From Ruminococcaceae bacterium UBA4306 (GTDB taxonomy: Bacteria > Bacillota > Clostridia > Oscillospirales > Acutalibacteraceae): 9,708 bases of DNA. The stretch lies in assembly GCA_002394725.1 (NCBI GenBank), contig DGUQ01000134.1:479-10186 (forward strand), read 5' to 3'. Made by a program: the position numbers and the translations under genes. The notes below the pieces were generated by a model, which saw nothing but the letters and a program-made list of their open reading frames with translations, made no database searches and was not told the origin of the DNA. Position 1 is the first letter of the stretch. The number at the start of each line of letters is the position of its first letter. This document shows, piece after piece, positions 1-6,920 of this stretch.

Positions 1-1922
1 TCAACAAGCTGACCGACGACGATACGGGCGGCAAGCCGCTGGGCGACCTCTTGATGAACGAGACCAAGTATGAAATGGGCGACGAGGCATACAACGCCCT
101 CTCGGAGGAAGAGAAGAAGGAGCACTGCGACATCCTCACCCTCCTCATGCAGGGCAACGGTCAGGCTGTCATGCTGATGGAGACCGAGCTAACTAAGGCG
201 TCGGATTCCTCCGACAATACATGGCTCGACAGATTTTTGGAAACCGATCTCGATAAGCTGACTCAAGAGATCAAGGAAGAAAACCCCGGTATGACCCCCT
301 CTGAGATCAATCAGGAGCTGGATAAAAAATATTACGACACCGCCAAGAAAATCCGTGAAAAGTGGAGCACGTTCAACGAGCTCCTGCTCAACTACGACAA
401 CGCGGTCGACAGCGCTGATGAAGTAATCGATACTGAGATCGAAAGTGATACAAACACTAAAGTAAACGAAAATTCATCTGATGAAGAACTTGCCAAGGCG
501 ATGGATGAGGAGCTCGACAAGCATAATTTATTGCTTGACGGCGGCAAGGCGGCGGAAGATATCGCTGTCCACGATTTTCTTGAAGCAATAAAGTATGAAA
601 AAGGTTCGCTGCTGGATTTCTTCCAAAAGGACGTGTCTGAGTTCAACAGCGAGAAGAAGATCCGCGCCCTGTATCCGATCGTAGATGCGCTCTCGGGCGG
701 TCAGATCGCCGGACTCGACTTTTTGTCCATCAAGGATATGATCATCATGGCTTTCACGGACGAAAAGGGATTTAACAGCGTTGATCTCGATAAGGTGAAG
801 CCCGCCTCTATCTTTGAGGGAGTCAACCGCGAGATCTATGAAAACGGCGGCGTCGCACTGACCGACGAAGCGCTGCGCGCGGACGCAAGCGCAAGCGCAA
901 GCTCAACCAACTCCGGATTTAAGCTGAGCACCCTCAGTATCGTCCTCTGGAGCTGTACCGCGGCAACCGGAGCGGTGGCACTTGGTACAGGCATAGCGAG
1001 CAAGATGATCGCAAAAACAGGGGAAAGGGCTATAACGAGGCTTGGAAATCTGCAAAAGCAACTGAGCGATTTAAACCAAAGCTTGGATTATTCAAAATCT
1101 AACGCTTATTTGGAGAAATTCGGTCGATCCGGACAAGATGCATCTGTTAAACAATTGACCAGGCAGATCAACAGTCTTGAAACCAGAGATATTCCGAAAG
1201 CCGAAGAAGCGGCGAGGAAGGCGATGCAGGAGGGCACCGCAAAATCAACTCTGTGCAAATATCTTTCTGTCGGCTTTGCGCTTGTTTCGGCGCTCCTCGC
1301 GGGCTTTTCTATCTACTTCACCGTTACCGAGATGATGGAGTACTACAAGGTGAAGTTCGTTCCCATTCCGAAATACATTGTAGAGAAAACCGACATTACC
1401 GCCACCGATACCAAAACCGGTAAAGAGATGATGATACAGAACCAGACCGCGTATTATCGGTATGTTCCCTGCAACCGTACCGACGGCAGCAGCGACGTGG
1501 AGAAGAAGAACCACGAGATCCTCCTCGACCGCGCCGACCTCAACGGCGACGTCGGTCAGCAGTGGCTGGCGCTCTACAGCGTGAAGTATGAGAACGGCAT
1601 GCCGATCCTTGCCGATTCCTTAAAGCTCAAGCTCGGCAAAGGCGAGGCTCCCGAGGGCTACACTACCGGCATCCATATGTTCGGCGAGGAAGCGGTACAG
1701 AACCTGACAGACGCAAGTAAGAGCATTCCCCTTTGCTATAACGACCCCAATGAGGGCACCTATATATTCTTCAAGCGTGACACAGCAAAAACAGCGGTAG
1801 GCTCGCTGTTCTCCGGCGGATCGCTGATGCTCGGAGCGCTCTTAGGGCTGATCGCAGGCGGCGGATTGACGATGCTGATCACCTTTTCCTCCAGAAAAAG
1901 AAGAGAGAGAAAGGCGTCCTGA
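1..1922 (+). CDS. Partial large membrane protein with two-helix hairpin and C-terminal anchor (5' end outside window)
   Basis: The frame is open from base 3 to the TGA at 1920-1922, so the gene enters from the left; a TTG at 51 or ATG at 54 is not a credible start because coding similarity to the fourth gene begins before it. 639 residues are visible (numbered from the codon at 3). Residues 1-300 are acidic and helical, with an ALYPIVDAL segment near 222. A first transmembrane segment lies at about 310-333. A charged, probably cytoplasmic coiled loop follows at about 334-420, then a second transmembrane segment at 421-442. An extracellular beta-rich module (521-593, W-L-A-L-Y ... G-M-P-I ... 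GY ... YIFF) precedes a third transmembrane segment at about 606-628 and the basic tail RKRRERK. The paralogue at 6898-9708 has signal peptide and N-terminal module before the matching point, so roughly 160 residues are probably missing here. I recognise no named family; an enzyme activity is not apparent. A surface or contact role is inferred from topology and neighbours. Confidence 0.85.
   Translation, partial: NKLTDDDTGGKPLGDLLMNETKYEMGDEAYNALSEEEKKEHCDILTLLMQGNGQAVMLMETELTKASDSSDNTWLDRFLETDLDKLTQEIKEENPGMTPSEINQELDKKYYDTAKKIREKWSTFNELLLNYDNAVDSADEVIDTEIESDTNTKVNENSSDEELAKAMDEELDKHNLLLDGGKAAEDIAVHDFLEAIKYEKGSLLDFFQKDVSEFNSEKKIRALYPIVDALSGGQIAGLDFLSIKDMIIMAFTDEKGFNSVDLDKVKPASIFEGVNREIYENGGVALTDEALRADASASASSTNSGFKLSTLSIVLWSCTAATGAVALGTGIASKMIAKTGERAITRLGNLQKQLSDLNQSLDYSKSNAYLEKFGRSGQDASVKQLTRQINSLETRDIPKAEEAARKAMQEGTAKSTLCKYLSVGFALVSALLAGFSIYFTVTEMMEYYKVKFVPIPKYIVEKTDITATDTKTGKEMMIQNQTAYYRYVPCNRTDGSSDVEKKNHEILLDRADLNGDVGQQWLALYSVKYENGMPILADSLKLKLGKGEAPEGYTTGIHMFGEEAVQNLTDASKSIPLCYNDPNEGTYIFFKRDTAKTAVGSLFSGGSLMLGALLGLIAGGGLTMLITFSSRKRRERKAS
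885..902 (+). repeat. Three tandem copies of the hexamer GCAAGC
   Basis: Three perfect in-frame copies encode Ala-Ser-Ala-Ser-Ala-Ser in the linker just before the first transmembrane segment of the partial gene. It is a simple low-complexity linker and could vary in copy number between strains. Confidence 0.75.
1563..1781 (+). repeat. Dispersed module, LY..K.E..G.PI type, copy in gene 1
   Basis: About 73 residues starting at W-L-A-L-Y-S-V-K and ending at YIFFKRD. Seen directly: it shares with residues 596-667 of the last gene an ADLN just upstream, W-L-x-x-Y, K-x-E, G-x-P-I-x-A-D, P-x-G-Y, an F-G, an N, and a final N-x-G-x-[YF]-I-F. It sits outside the membrane, between the second and third membrane helices. 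Alternating strands with conserved glycines suggest a small beta domain. The function is unknown; ligand or glycan binding would be typical of such surface modules but is only a guess. Confidence 0.6.
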
Positions 1923-1957
1923 GATACGACGCACCCTATGAAAAGGAAGTGAACAAA
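1923..1957 (+). other. 35-base intergenic gap inside the operon
   Basis: The gap between the stop of the first gene and the ATG of the second holds the Shine-Dalgarno site and no hairpin with a T-run, so I see no terminator or separate promoter. Continuous transcription across it is the simplest reading. Confidence 0.6.
1944..1949 (+). promoter_or_regulatory. Ribosome binding site for the beta-helix protein at 1958
   Basis: AGGAAG lies 8 bases before the ATG at 1958. It overlaps the in-frame GTG at 1949, which therefore cannot use it, so the ATG at 1958 (MKKSISF...) is preferred over the three-residue-longer GTG start. Confidence 0.7.
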
Positions 1958-4900
1958 ATGAAGAAAAGCATTTCATTCCCCGTGCGGACCCTGTCGATGA
2001 TGCTTGCACTCTTTTTGGTGATGGCAACGACGGCGATCGGCATCCCGACCGTCGCGGCAAAAGATCACGCCAAAGGAGAGCGTGTGTATTTTCTCAGCTT
2101 GATAAAAGGCGATAAGCTGGAAAAAGGCGTAACATTAACCAACATTAATGAATACAACAGGAAGGATTATAAAGCTTTCTCCGTCTATATTGACGACGAG
2201 CTGTATCAGGAGAGCGAGGACGAGATCACCATCGACCGAATGGTCAAAGTCCAGAAAAAATCCTTCGATCCCGGTAGACCCCGTCACCCGGTGGTATACC
2301 TTGAGACGATAGAGGACGAGTCAAAACGCGTATATATCAGGAACGCGACTAAAGGCAAATTCTTAGATGAGGGAACCACGTTAGTCAACTACGATACCTT
2401 TTCGCAAAAAAAGGATAGTAAGTATTTTGTCGTCTATATCGACGACGAGTTGTATAAGAAAGAAACAGACAAACTCACCCTCGACCGTCCGACCATCGTG
2501 GCGAAAAGAGATTCCGCAGTTGAAAAAGGAAGTTTCTACATTTACCCGATCATATACCTTGAGACGCTCGAAGATGAGAACGAGGTCAATACGCAGGAAG
2601 CGCTGAAGCTGGCGTTACACAACGGCACGACCGATCTGACAGACAACATCGAGCTGACAGAGGAGATGGTCATCAGCGACGGAAAAGCCCATGTCCTCAA
2701 CACCAACGGCTATTCCCTTTCTCAAAAATATGACGGCCCCACAATTATCAAGGTAACCGACGGCTCCAGCCTTACGATCAAAGGCACCGGTAAGGAGGGA
2801 ACCTCCACGTTATCCGGCGGCAGACATGACGAGTACGGCGGAGCGATCCGCGTTCTCAATGACAGCAAGCTGGTCATGAGCGATATGAACATCTCCGATA
2901 ACAGAGCACCGTACGGCGGCGGCATCAGGGTAGAGAAAAGCACGGTTGAGCTGACAAACTGCAAGTTCAAGAACAATATTGCCAACAAAAACGGCGGCGC
3001 GCTGTATATAGACGAAAAATCGACCGCCACGCTGACCGAGTGTGAAATCACCGGCAATCAGGCGCACGACGGTGCGGGTATCGCCAACAGCGGTACGCTG
3101 ACGCTCAAAGACTGTAGGATAAAGGGCAATATCATAACCGATAACGGCGGTGGCGGCGGTATCTGGTCAAACGGAGAGGCAACCCTCACCAAGACCGAGA
3201 TCACCCAGAACAGCGGCGCTATGAACGGCGGCGGCGTAACCAACCACAAAAACATGACGCTGACGGATTGTACCGTCTCTGCCAACAAGGCGACTAATAG
3301 GGGCGGCGGCATGTACATTGACGCGAACGGCTGCACCACCGCGCTCAACAACTGCACACTCTCAGACAACGTCGGCAAGGTGGGCGCGGGCGTCAATCTC
3401 TACAGAGGCGACCTCACCGTCAATAAAGCGACGATGAACAATAATATCGCCGATGAAGCCGGCGGCGCTATGTGGGCGAACTCCGGCACAACGGCAGAAT
3501 TCACTGACGCGGATATGTCCAATAACAGCTGCAAGACCAACGGCGGCTGTCTGAATTCACACGGAACGCTCAGCCTGAGCAGCTGCACCATCAACGGCTG
3601 CTCGTCCGAGAACAGCGGCGGCGGTATTTATATGGACACCAGCGGTACGCTGAGCCTGCAATCGAGCGAGATCACCAGCTGTATGTCCGTGACCGGCGCA
3701 GGAATCAACTTCTATGCCGGCTCCCTGATCCTCTTGGGCGGTAAAACAAGGGTCGCCGACTGCACGGCTAACGGCAATTCATCTAATATCTGCTTCAGAG
3801 AGATGGCTCCCATTCAGGTCAAGGGCAGATTTCCGAGCGGCTCGACGATCGGCATCACTCCCCCCGACAATGCCGAAAACAGGGACATAACCTCCGGCTT
3901 CGGCGAATTCAACGAGGGTGCTCCCGCGGATATCTTCTATTGCGATAACAACAAGTTCAAGATCAACCGCGACGAGGGCGTCAAAGAGGTTAACCTGATC
4001 AAGACGATGCAGACAGCCAACAACAGCAGCTACAAGATACAGATTGATATCGAAGTGACAGATGACGCTGACGACTGGGATTATGCTTATTTCGATATCT
4101 ACGGCAGAAGCGATAAGGGTGTAGGCAGTGAGACGCTGCTTAACAGTTCCGGGTCTTTTCATGAATCCATAGATCACGACGGCGGCTCTTACACCTATGA
4201 TTACGACTGTGGCTCCGATAACTTTCCCACCTCGGTCGATTTTATCACTTCCTTTGGCACTACGGCACTTCCGCGTGACTTTGAGGGCGATGTGACAATC
4301 AAGATCAACGGCGTCAATGTAGCCTCGCGCCATGTCGTGCATAAAGTCTACGGCGATGAAAAAAAGAATACGAGGATCGACATCGGCGGCGACAAATATC
4401 CCTATCCCGACCCCGACGCGTTTGAGGTCGATATGCCCAAGGAGATCGACACCACCGGCGTCATCACCGTTTCGGCAGTCGATCAGTACGGAATGACATG
4501 GACGGCAAAGGGTGAAAACATCACCATGGAAAACGTCTCCTTCCCCGGTGAGGACACCATCGAGTCGGTTGACAACACGGGCTTCAAGTGGAAGGTGACC
4601 AGCAATCACAAGAGCAATCATCACAGCACCTACAAGATGACCTTCAAGTCCGGCAGCAACGTCTATCCGACCATCACCAAGGCGATCAACGTCAAATTCG
4701 TATTCCTTTTGCATCTGAACGTCATCGTGGACGGAGAAGAAGTATATGAGACGTCATCTCACGCGAACACAACGGTGAGCTTTGAGAACATAAAGGCTCC
4801 CGTCGGCTATTATATCGATGATTTTGATATGGAAGGTCACGGAATCATCAAAGATGTATCCGATGATGAAGCGAATAAAGACAAGTATACCAACAAATAC

Positions 4901-5398
4901 GAGTTTACCTTCATCAACGATTCCGTTACCCTTACCGCGAAGCTTCTGCCGAATAACTATTTTCTGAAATTTGACAAGAACGGCACCGATCAGCTGGTCG
5001 AGAAAACCGGCAGGATAAAAAAGAGCTATGACGTAAAAGGAACCGTAACCTCTAAAACGCTCCACTACGACGAAGAGTTCCAATTGCCGAATACTACGCT
5101 TTTACGCAAGAACTACACCTTTGTCGGCTGGAACACGCAGAAGGACGGTATGGGCAAGATGTACGCAAAGGACGCGTCTGTGGTCAACCTTACAAGCAAA
5201 AAGGGCGACACTGTCATCCTGTACGCGATCTGGAAGCCTGATAATTCCGCATCGACCACCTCCTCGATCTTCTCCGACGGAACCGCCTTGATCTATGTCG
5301 GAGCAGCCATACTGCTTGTGTCCATAGCGGCGGCTGTCATATACGCTAAAAAGGAAAAGAAGGAAGAAGGAAAGGAGCAGACAACAGATGAAGCTTAA
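1958..5398 (+). CDS. Large Pmp-like beta-helix surface protein with InlB B-repeat and membrane anchor
   Basis: 1146 residues from the ATG served by AGGAAG. Residues 1-34 are a signal peptide: basic KK, a long hydrophobic core, cleavage near VAA/KD. Two tandem about 84-residue repeats occupy 42-209. A right-handed parallel beta-helix follows at about 211-610. It has roughly twelve rungs bearing GG[AG][IVLM] and [IVLF]xxN, the pattern of chlamydial polymorphic membrane protein repeats, with cysteines at equivalent rung positions. Then come a beta-sandwich-like region (about 692-796), an Ig-like stretch with V-D-Q-Y-G (about 822-916), and a typical InlB B-repeat (999-1095) with F-V-G-W-N and I-L-Y-A-I-W. 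A transmembrane helix at about 1110-1130 and a Lys/Glu tail close it. There is no LPXTG motif. Such proteins are usually adhesins or carbohydrate-interacting surface proteins; no lyase active site was identified, so adhesion is inferred. It shares architecture with the next gene, whose start overlaps its end. Confidence 0.93.
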   Translation: MKKSISFPVRTLSMMLALFLVMATTAIGIPTVAAKDHAKGERVYFLSLIKGDKLEKGVTLTNINEYNRKDYKAFSVYIDDELYQESEDEITIDRMVKVQKKSFDPGRPRHPVVYLETIEDESKRVYIRNATKGKFLDEGTTLVNYDTFSQKKDSKYFVVYIDDELYKKETDKLTLDRPTIVAKRDSAVEKGSFYIYPIIYLETLEDENEVNTQEALKLALHNGTTDLTDNIELTEEMVISDGKAHVLNTNGYSLSQKYDGPTIIKVTDGSSLTIKGTGKEGTSTLSGGRHDEYGGAIRVLNDSKLVMSDMNISDNRAPYGGGIRVEKSTVELTNCKFKNNIANKNGGALYIDEKSTATLTECEITGNQAHDGAGIANSGTLTLKDCRIKGNIITDNGGGGGIWSNGEATLTKTEITQNSGAMNGGGVTNHKNMTLTDCTVSANKATNRGGGMYIDANGCTTALNNCTLSDNVGKVGAGVNLYRGDLTVNKATMNNNIADEAGGAMWANSGTTAEFTDADMSNNSCKTNGGCLNSHGTLSLSSCTINGCSSENSGGGIYMDTSGTLSLQSSEITSCMSVTGAGINFYAGSLILLGGKTRVADCTANGNSSNICFREMAPIQVKGRFPSGSTIGITPPDNAENRDITSGFGEFNEGAPADIFYCDNNKFKINRDEGVKEVNLIKTMQTANNSSYKIQIDIEVTDDADDWDYAYFDIYGRSDKGVGSETLLNSSGSFHESIDHDGGSYTYDYDCGSDNFPTSVDFITSFGTTALPRDFEGDVTIKINGVNVASRHVVHKVYGDEKKNTRIDIGGDKYPYPDPDAFEVDMPKEIDTTGVITVSAVDQYGMTWTAKGENITMENVSFPGEDTIESVDNTGFKWKVTSNHKSNHHSTYKMTFKSGSNVYPTITKAINVKFVFLLHLNVIVDGEEVYETSSHANTTVSFENIKAPVGYYIDDFDMEGHGIIKDVSDDEANKDKYTNKYEFTFINDSVTLTAKLLPNNYFLKFDKNGTDQLVEKTGRIKKSYDVKGTVTSKTLHYDEEFQLPNTTLLRKNYTFVGWNTQKDGMGKMYAKDASVVNLTSKKGDTVILYAIWKPDNSASTTSSIFSDGTALIYVGAAILLVSIAAAVIYAKKEKKEEGKEQTTDEA
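2081..2584 (+). repeat. Tandem duplicated ~84-residue N-terminal domain
   Basis: Copy 1 is 2081-2326 (residues 42-123) and copy 2 is 2327-2584 (124-209). Both start R-V-Y, contain K-G-x-x-L-x-x-G-x-T-L-x-N, then VYIDDELY followed by a charged spacer and D-R, and both end VYLET or IYLET followed by EDE. The DNA has diverged more than the protein landmarks, so it is an old duplication under selection. I do not recognise the domain; it is strand-rich and lies at the extreme, membrane-distal end of the mature protein. Confidence 0.85.
2816..3730 (+). repeat. Array of ~12 beta-helix rungs (Pmp-type GG[AG]I / xxN repeats)
   Basis: Successive units of about 22-28 residues contain YGGAIRV, YGGGIRV, NGGALYI, DGAGIAN, GGGIWS, NGGGVTN, RGGGMYI, VGAGVNL, AGGAMWA, NGGCLNS, SGGGIYM and TGAGINF. 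They alternate with ISDN, FKNN, ITGN, IKGN, ITQN, VSAN, LSDN and similar. This is the known signature of Pmp-like and PbH1 right-handed beta-helices. Many rungs have a cysteine immediately before the [IVLF]xxN strand. Confidence 0.9.
4952..5242 (+). other. InlB B-repeat (Listeria-Bacteroides repeat) domain region
   Basis: Residues 999-1095 of the beta-helix protein. Visible landmarks are NYFLKFDKNG at the start, Y-D-E-E-F-Q-L-P-N in the middle, YTFVGWNTQKDG, then A-K-D-A-S-V-V-N-L and V-I-L-Y-A-I-W at the end. This matches the established InlB B-repeat pattern common in Firmicute surface proteins, where it acts as a stalk or spacer between the functional domains and the envelope. It lies directly before the membrane anchor, which fits. 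Confidence 0.85.
5371..5377 (+). promoter_or_regulatory. Ribosome binding site for the second beta-helix protein
   Basis: AAAGGAG, 10 bases before the ATG at 5388, lies inside the 3' end of the preceding gene. The start overlaps the upstream stop by 11 bases, consistent with translational coupling. Confidence 0.75.
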
Positions 5399-6920
5399 AA
5401 AGATCATCACCATATTGTTCGCGTTGTGCCTGCTCCTGACATCAGTCTTCGTGCCGAGCGCAGGAGCGGTAGACACAAAGAGCGTCACCTCGGGAGCGGT
5501 GATGGAGGAGATCCCGAGAGAGGGAGAGCCGACTGTCACCGAATGCGGCTCGCCGGCGGAGGCGTGGTCAAAGGCGATCCAAACCGCGGACCACTCGAAG
5601 GAGGTTGTCATCACGCTCGGTTCCGATTGGATCGAGGACACAGAGCTGACCGTGGGCGCTTCCATGCATATCACGCTTGACCTCAACGGTCATTATGTTC
5701 ACCGCAACAGAAATCATGAAATGAAGAGGAACGGCTACGTATTTAGGGTAGAAGAGAACGCCATCTTTACCGTGCGTGACAGCAACCCCAAGGGCGTCGG
5801 CTATAAAGGTGTCAGGGGCGGCGTCATCACCGGCGGCGCAAGCTCCAACACCGGCGGCGGCGTCCACATCGAGGAGGACGGCGAATTCCGCCTGCAGGGC
5901 GGCACCATCTACGATTGCAGAACCGATGAGGACGGCGGCGGCGTCTATGTAGACGGTTCCTCCATGGATACCAAATTCACCATGACCGGCGGCAGGATCT
6001 ACGGCTGCAAAACCATGAAGAGCAATGACAACTGCTGCGGCGGCGGTGTTTATCTACGCAAGGGCGTCGTCAGCATTTCAAACGCGAAGATCGACGACTG
6101 CTACAGCGAGGATGACGGCGGCGCGATCTATTCGTGCCGCGGCGTCATTAATCTGGATAACGTTGTCTTTTCCGGCAACTATGCGCAAGATAATGGCGGA
6201 GCGATCTACACGGCGCTCGATCTGGCAAAATATCAGGCGACGGTAATCAAAGCCCACAACTGTATCTTTGCGGCAAATCACTCGGACAAAGACGGCGGCG
6301 CTGTCTTTATCAACGACAATCCCGAATACAATCAGGCGATGCTGTTCCACAAATGCGTGTTCCGCAGTAATTCCGCCAACCTAAAGGGCGGCGCGATCTT
6401 TATCAACGATGACAACACGGCGCTTTCGAGCTGTGAGATCGTCAGCAACAAAGCAGCCGAAGAAGGCGGCGGCGTTTATGTTGACGGCCGATATAATATC
6501 ACGGTCATGGGTCTGACAAAGATCATGGACAATTCCAGCAACAAGAATGACGGTGTTGCCAATCTCGCGCTGCAAGATCAGACGCTCGAAACAGCGCGCA
6601 TCATCGACGCCGGACTGTATAAGGGCTCAGAGATCCACTTTGGCTCGACAAGCAGCAGCGGAGTGCAGGTCTCAGAATGGGTCAGTTCCTATCAACAGCA
6701 GTATTTTAAGGCGGATATGGGCGAGCTCACCACCGGTGAATCGAGAACAGTAGACGCGCAAATGATAACGAGCGGTTCCGTTTTCAGTAACGGATTCTAC
6801 GCGGTGTCGATCATCGGCGCCGCCGGTATCATCGGAGCGATCGTGCTGATCGTCCGACAGAAGAAAAAGAACAAAGCGAAGGAAGGCGGTGAAGAAAATG
6901 ATCAGAACAAAGGAGCATAA
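5388..6920 (+). CDS. Second membrane-anchored beta-helix surface protein
   Basis: 510 residues. Residues 1-27 are a signal peptide (MKLKK, hydrophobic core, cleavage after SAGA). Residues about 53-120 look like the N-terminal cap of a beta-helix (A-E-A-W-S-K-A-I ... V-I-T-L ... TLDLNGH). From about 135 to 385 are right-handed beta-helix coils, eight of them marked GG[AG][VI][YFH]: TGGGVHI, DGGGVYV, CGGGVYL, DGGAIYS, NGGAIYT, DGGAVFI, KGGAIFI, EGGGVYV. Cysteines recur in the strands between (NCIF, KCVF, SCEI). A Ser/Thr-rich linker leads to a transmembrane helix at about 471-490 and a Lys-rich then acidic tail; there is no LPXTG. It has no InlB repeat and no N-terminal tandem domain, so it is a compact relative of its upstream neighbour. 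An adhesin-like or structural surface role is inferred; some beta-helix proteins are polysaccharide lyases, but no active-site set was recognised. Start chosen from AAAGGAG and the signal peptide. Confidence 0.92.
   Translation: MKLKKIITILFALCLLLTSVFVPSAGAVDTKSVTSGAVMEEIPREGEPTVTECGSPAEAWSKAIQTADHSKEVVITLGSDWIEDTELTVGASMHITLDLNGHYVHRNRNHEMKRNGYVFRVEENAIFTVRDSNPKGVGYKGVRGGVITGGASSNTGGGVHIEEDGEFRLQGGTIYDCRTDEDGGGVYVDGSSMDTKFTMTGGRIYGCKTMKSNDNCCGGGVYLRKGVVSISNAKIDDCYSEDDGGAIYSCRGVINLDNVVFSGNYAQDNGGAIYTALDLAKYQATVIKAHNCIFAANHSDKDGGAVFINDNPEYNQAMLFHKCVFRSNSANLKGGAIFINDDNTALSSCEIVSNKAAEEGGGVYVDGRYNITVMGLTKIMDNSSNKNDGVANLALQDQTLETARIIDAGLYKGSEIHFGSTSSSGVQVSEWVSSYQQQYFKADMGELTTGESRTVDAQMITSGSVFSNGFYAVSIIGAAGIIGAIVLIVRQKKKNKAKEGGEENDQNKGA
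5850..6482 (+). repeat. Array of eight beta-helix rungs in the second surface protein
   Basis: Eight Gly-Gly-[AG]-[VI] motifs, mostly encoded by GGCGGCGGC or GGCGGCGC runs, spaced about 22-36 residues apart. They alternate with FSGN, FAAN, FRSN and IVSN strand ends. The same Pmp-like signature occurs in the upstream protein, so the two genes are at least structurally related. Confidence 0.85.
6878..6886 (+). promoter_or_regulatory. Ribosome binding site for the fourth gene
   Basis: GAAGGAAGG, 11 bases before the ATG at 6898, lies inside the 3' end of the upstream gene; a weaker GGTG is closer. The resulting 23-base overlap places start and upstream stop within one ribosome footprint, again pointing to coupled translation. 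Confidence 0.6.

Noticed and set aside
51..56. TTG/ATG as the true start of the first gene
   Set aside because: The frame is open to base 3, the similarity to the paralogue already begins before base 51, and no signal peptide follows, so the gene starts upstream of the window.
1938..1952. Tiny ATG-AAA-AGG-AAG-TGA leader-like frame before the second gene
   Set aside because: It encodes only four residues, has no ribosome site of its own, and overlaps the Shine-Dalgarno site by chance sequence composition; no attenuator structure is visible.
2816..3730. Glycine-codon GGCGGC runs as a DNA-level repeat, CRISPR or recombination array
   Set aside because: The periodicity follows protein rungs of variable length, spacers are coding and there is no constant direct repeat; it is explained by the beta-helix.
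3779..4714. 311-codon open frame on the minus strand
   Set aside because: It lies wholly antisense to the well-supported beta-helix gene, has no family signature, no signal sequence and no convincing ribosome site. It is a by-product of the codon pattern on the + strand.
5426..5680. 84-codon + strand frame inside the second beta-helix gene
   Set aside because: Arg/Gly-rich out-of-frame translation with no features, starting inside the signal-peptide coding region of the real gene.
5102..5686. 194-codon minus-strand open frame spanning the junction of the two beta-helix genes
   Set aside because: Its translation lacks recognisable domains and would cross two overlapping + strand genes with clear signal peptide and anchor; treated as a shadow frame.
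6850..6920. Genes 3 and 4 as one gene broken by a frameshift
   Set aside because: Gene 3 ends naturally after a membrane helix and charged tail, and gene 4 begins with its own ribosome site and signal peptide, so two separate genes are the better reading.
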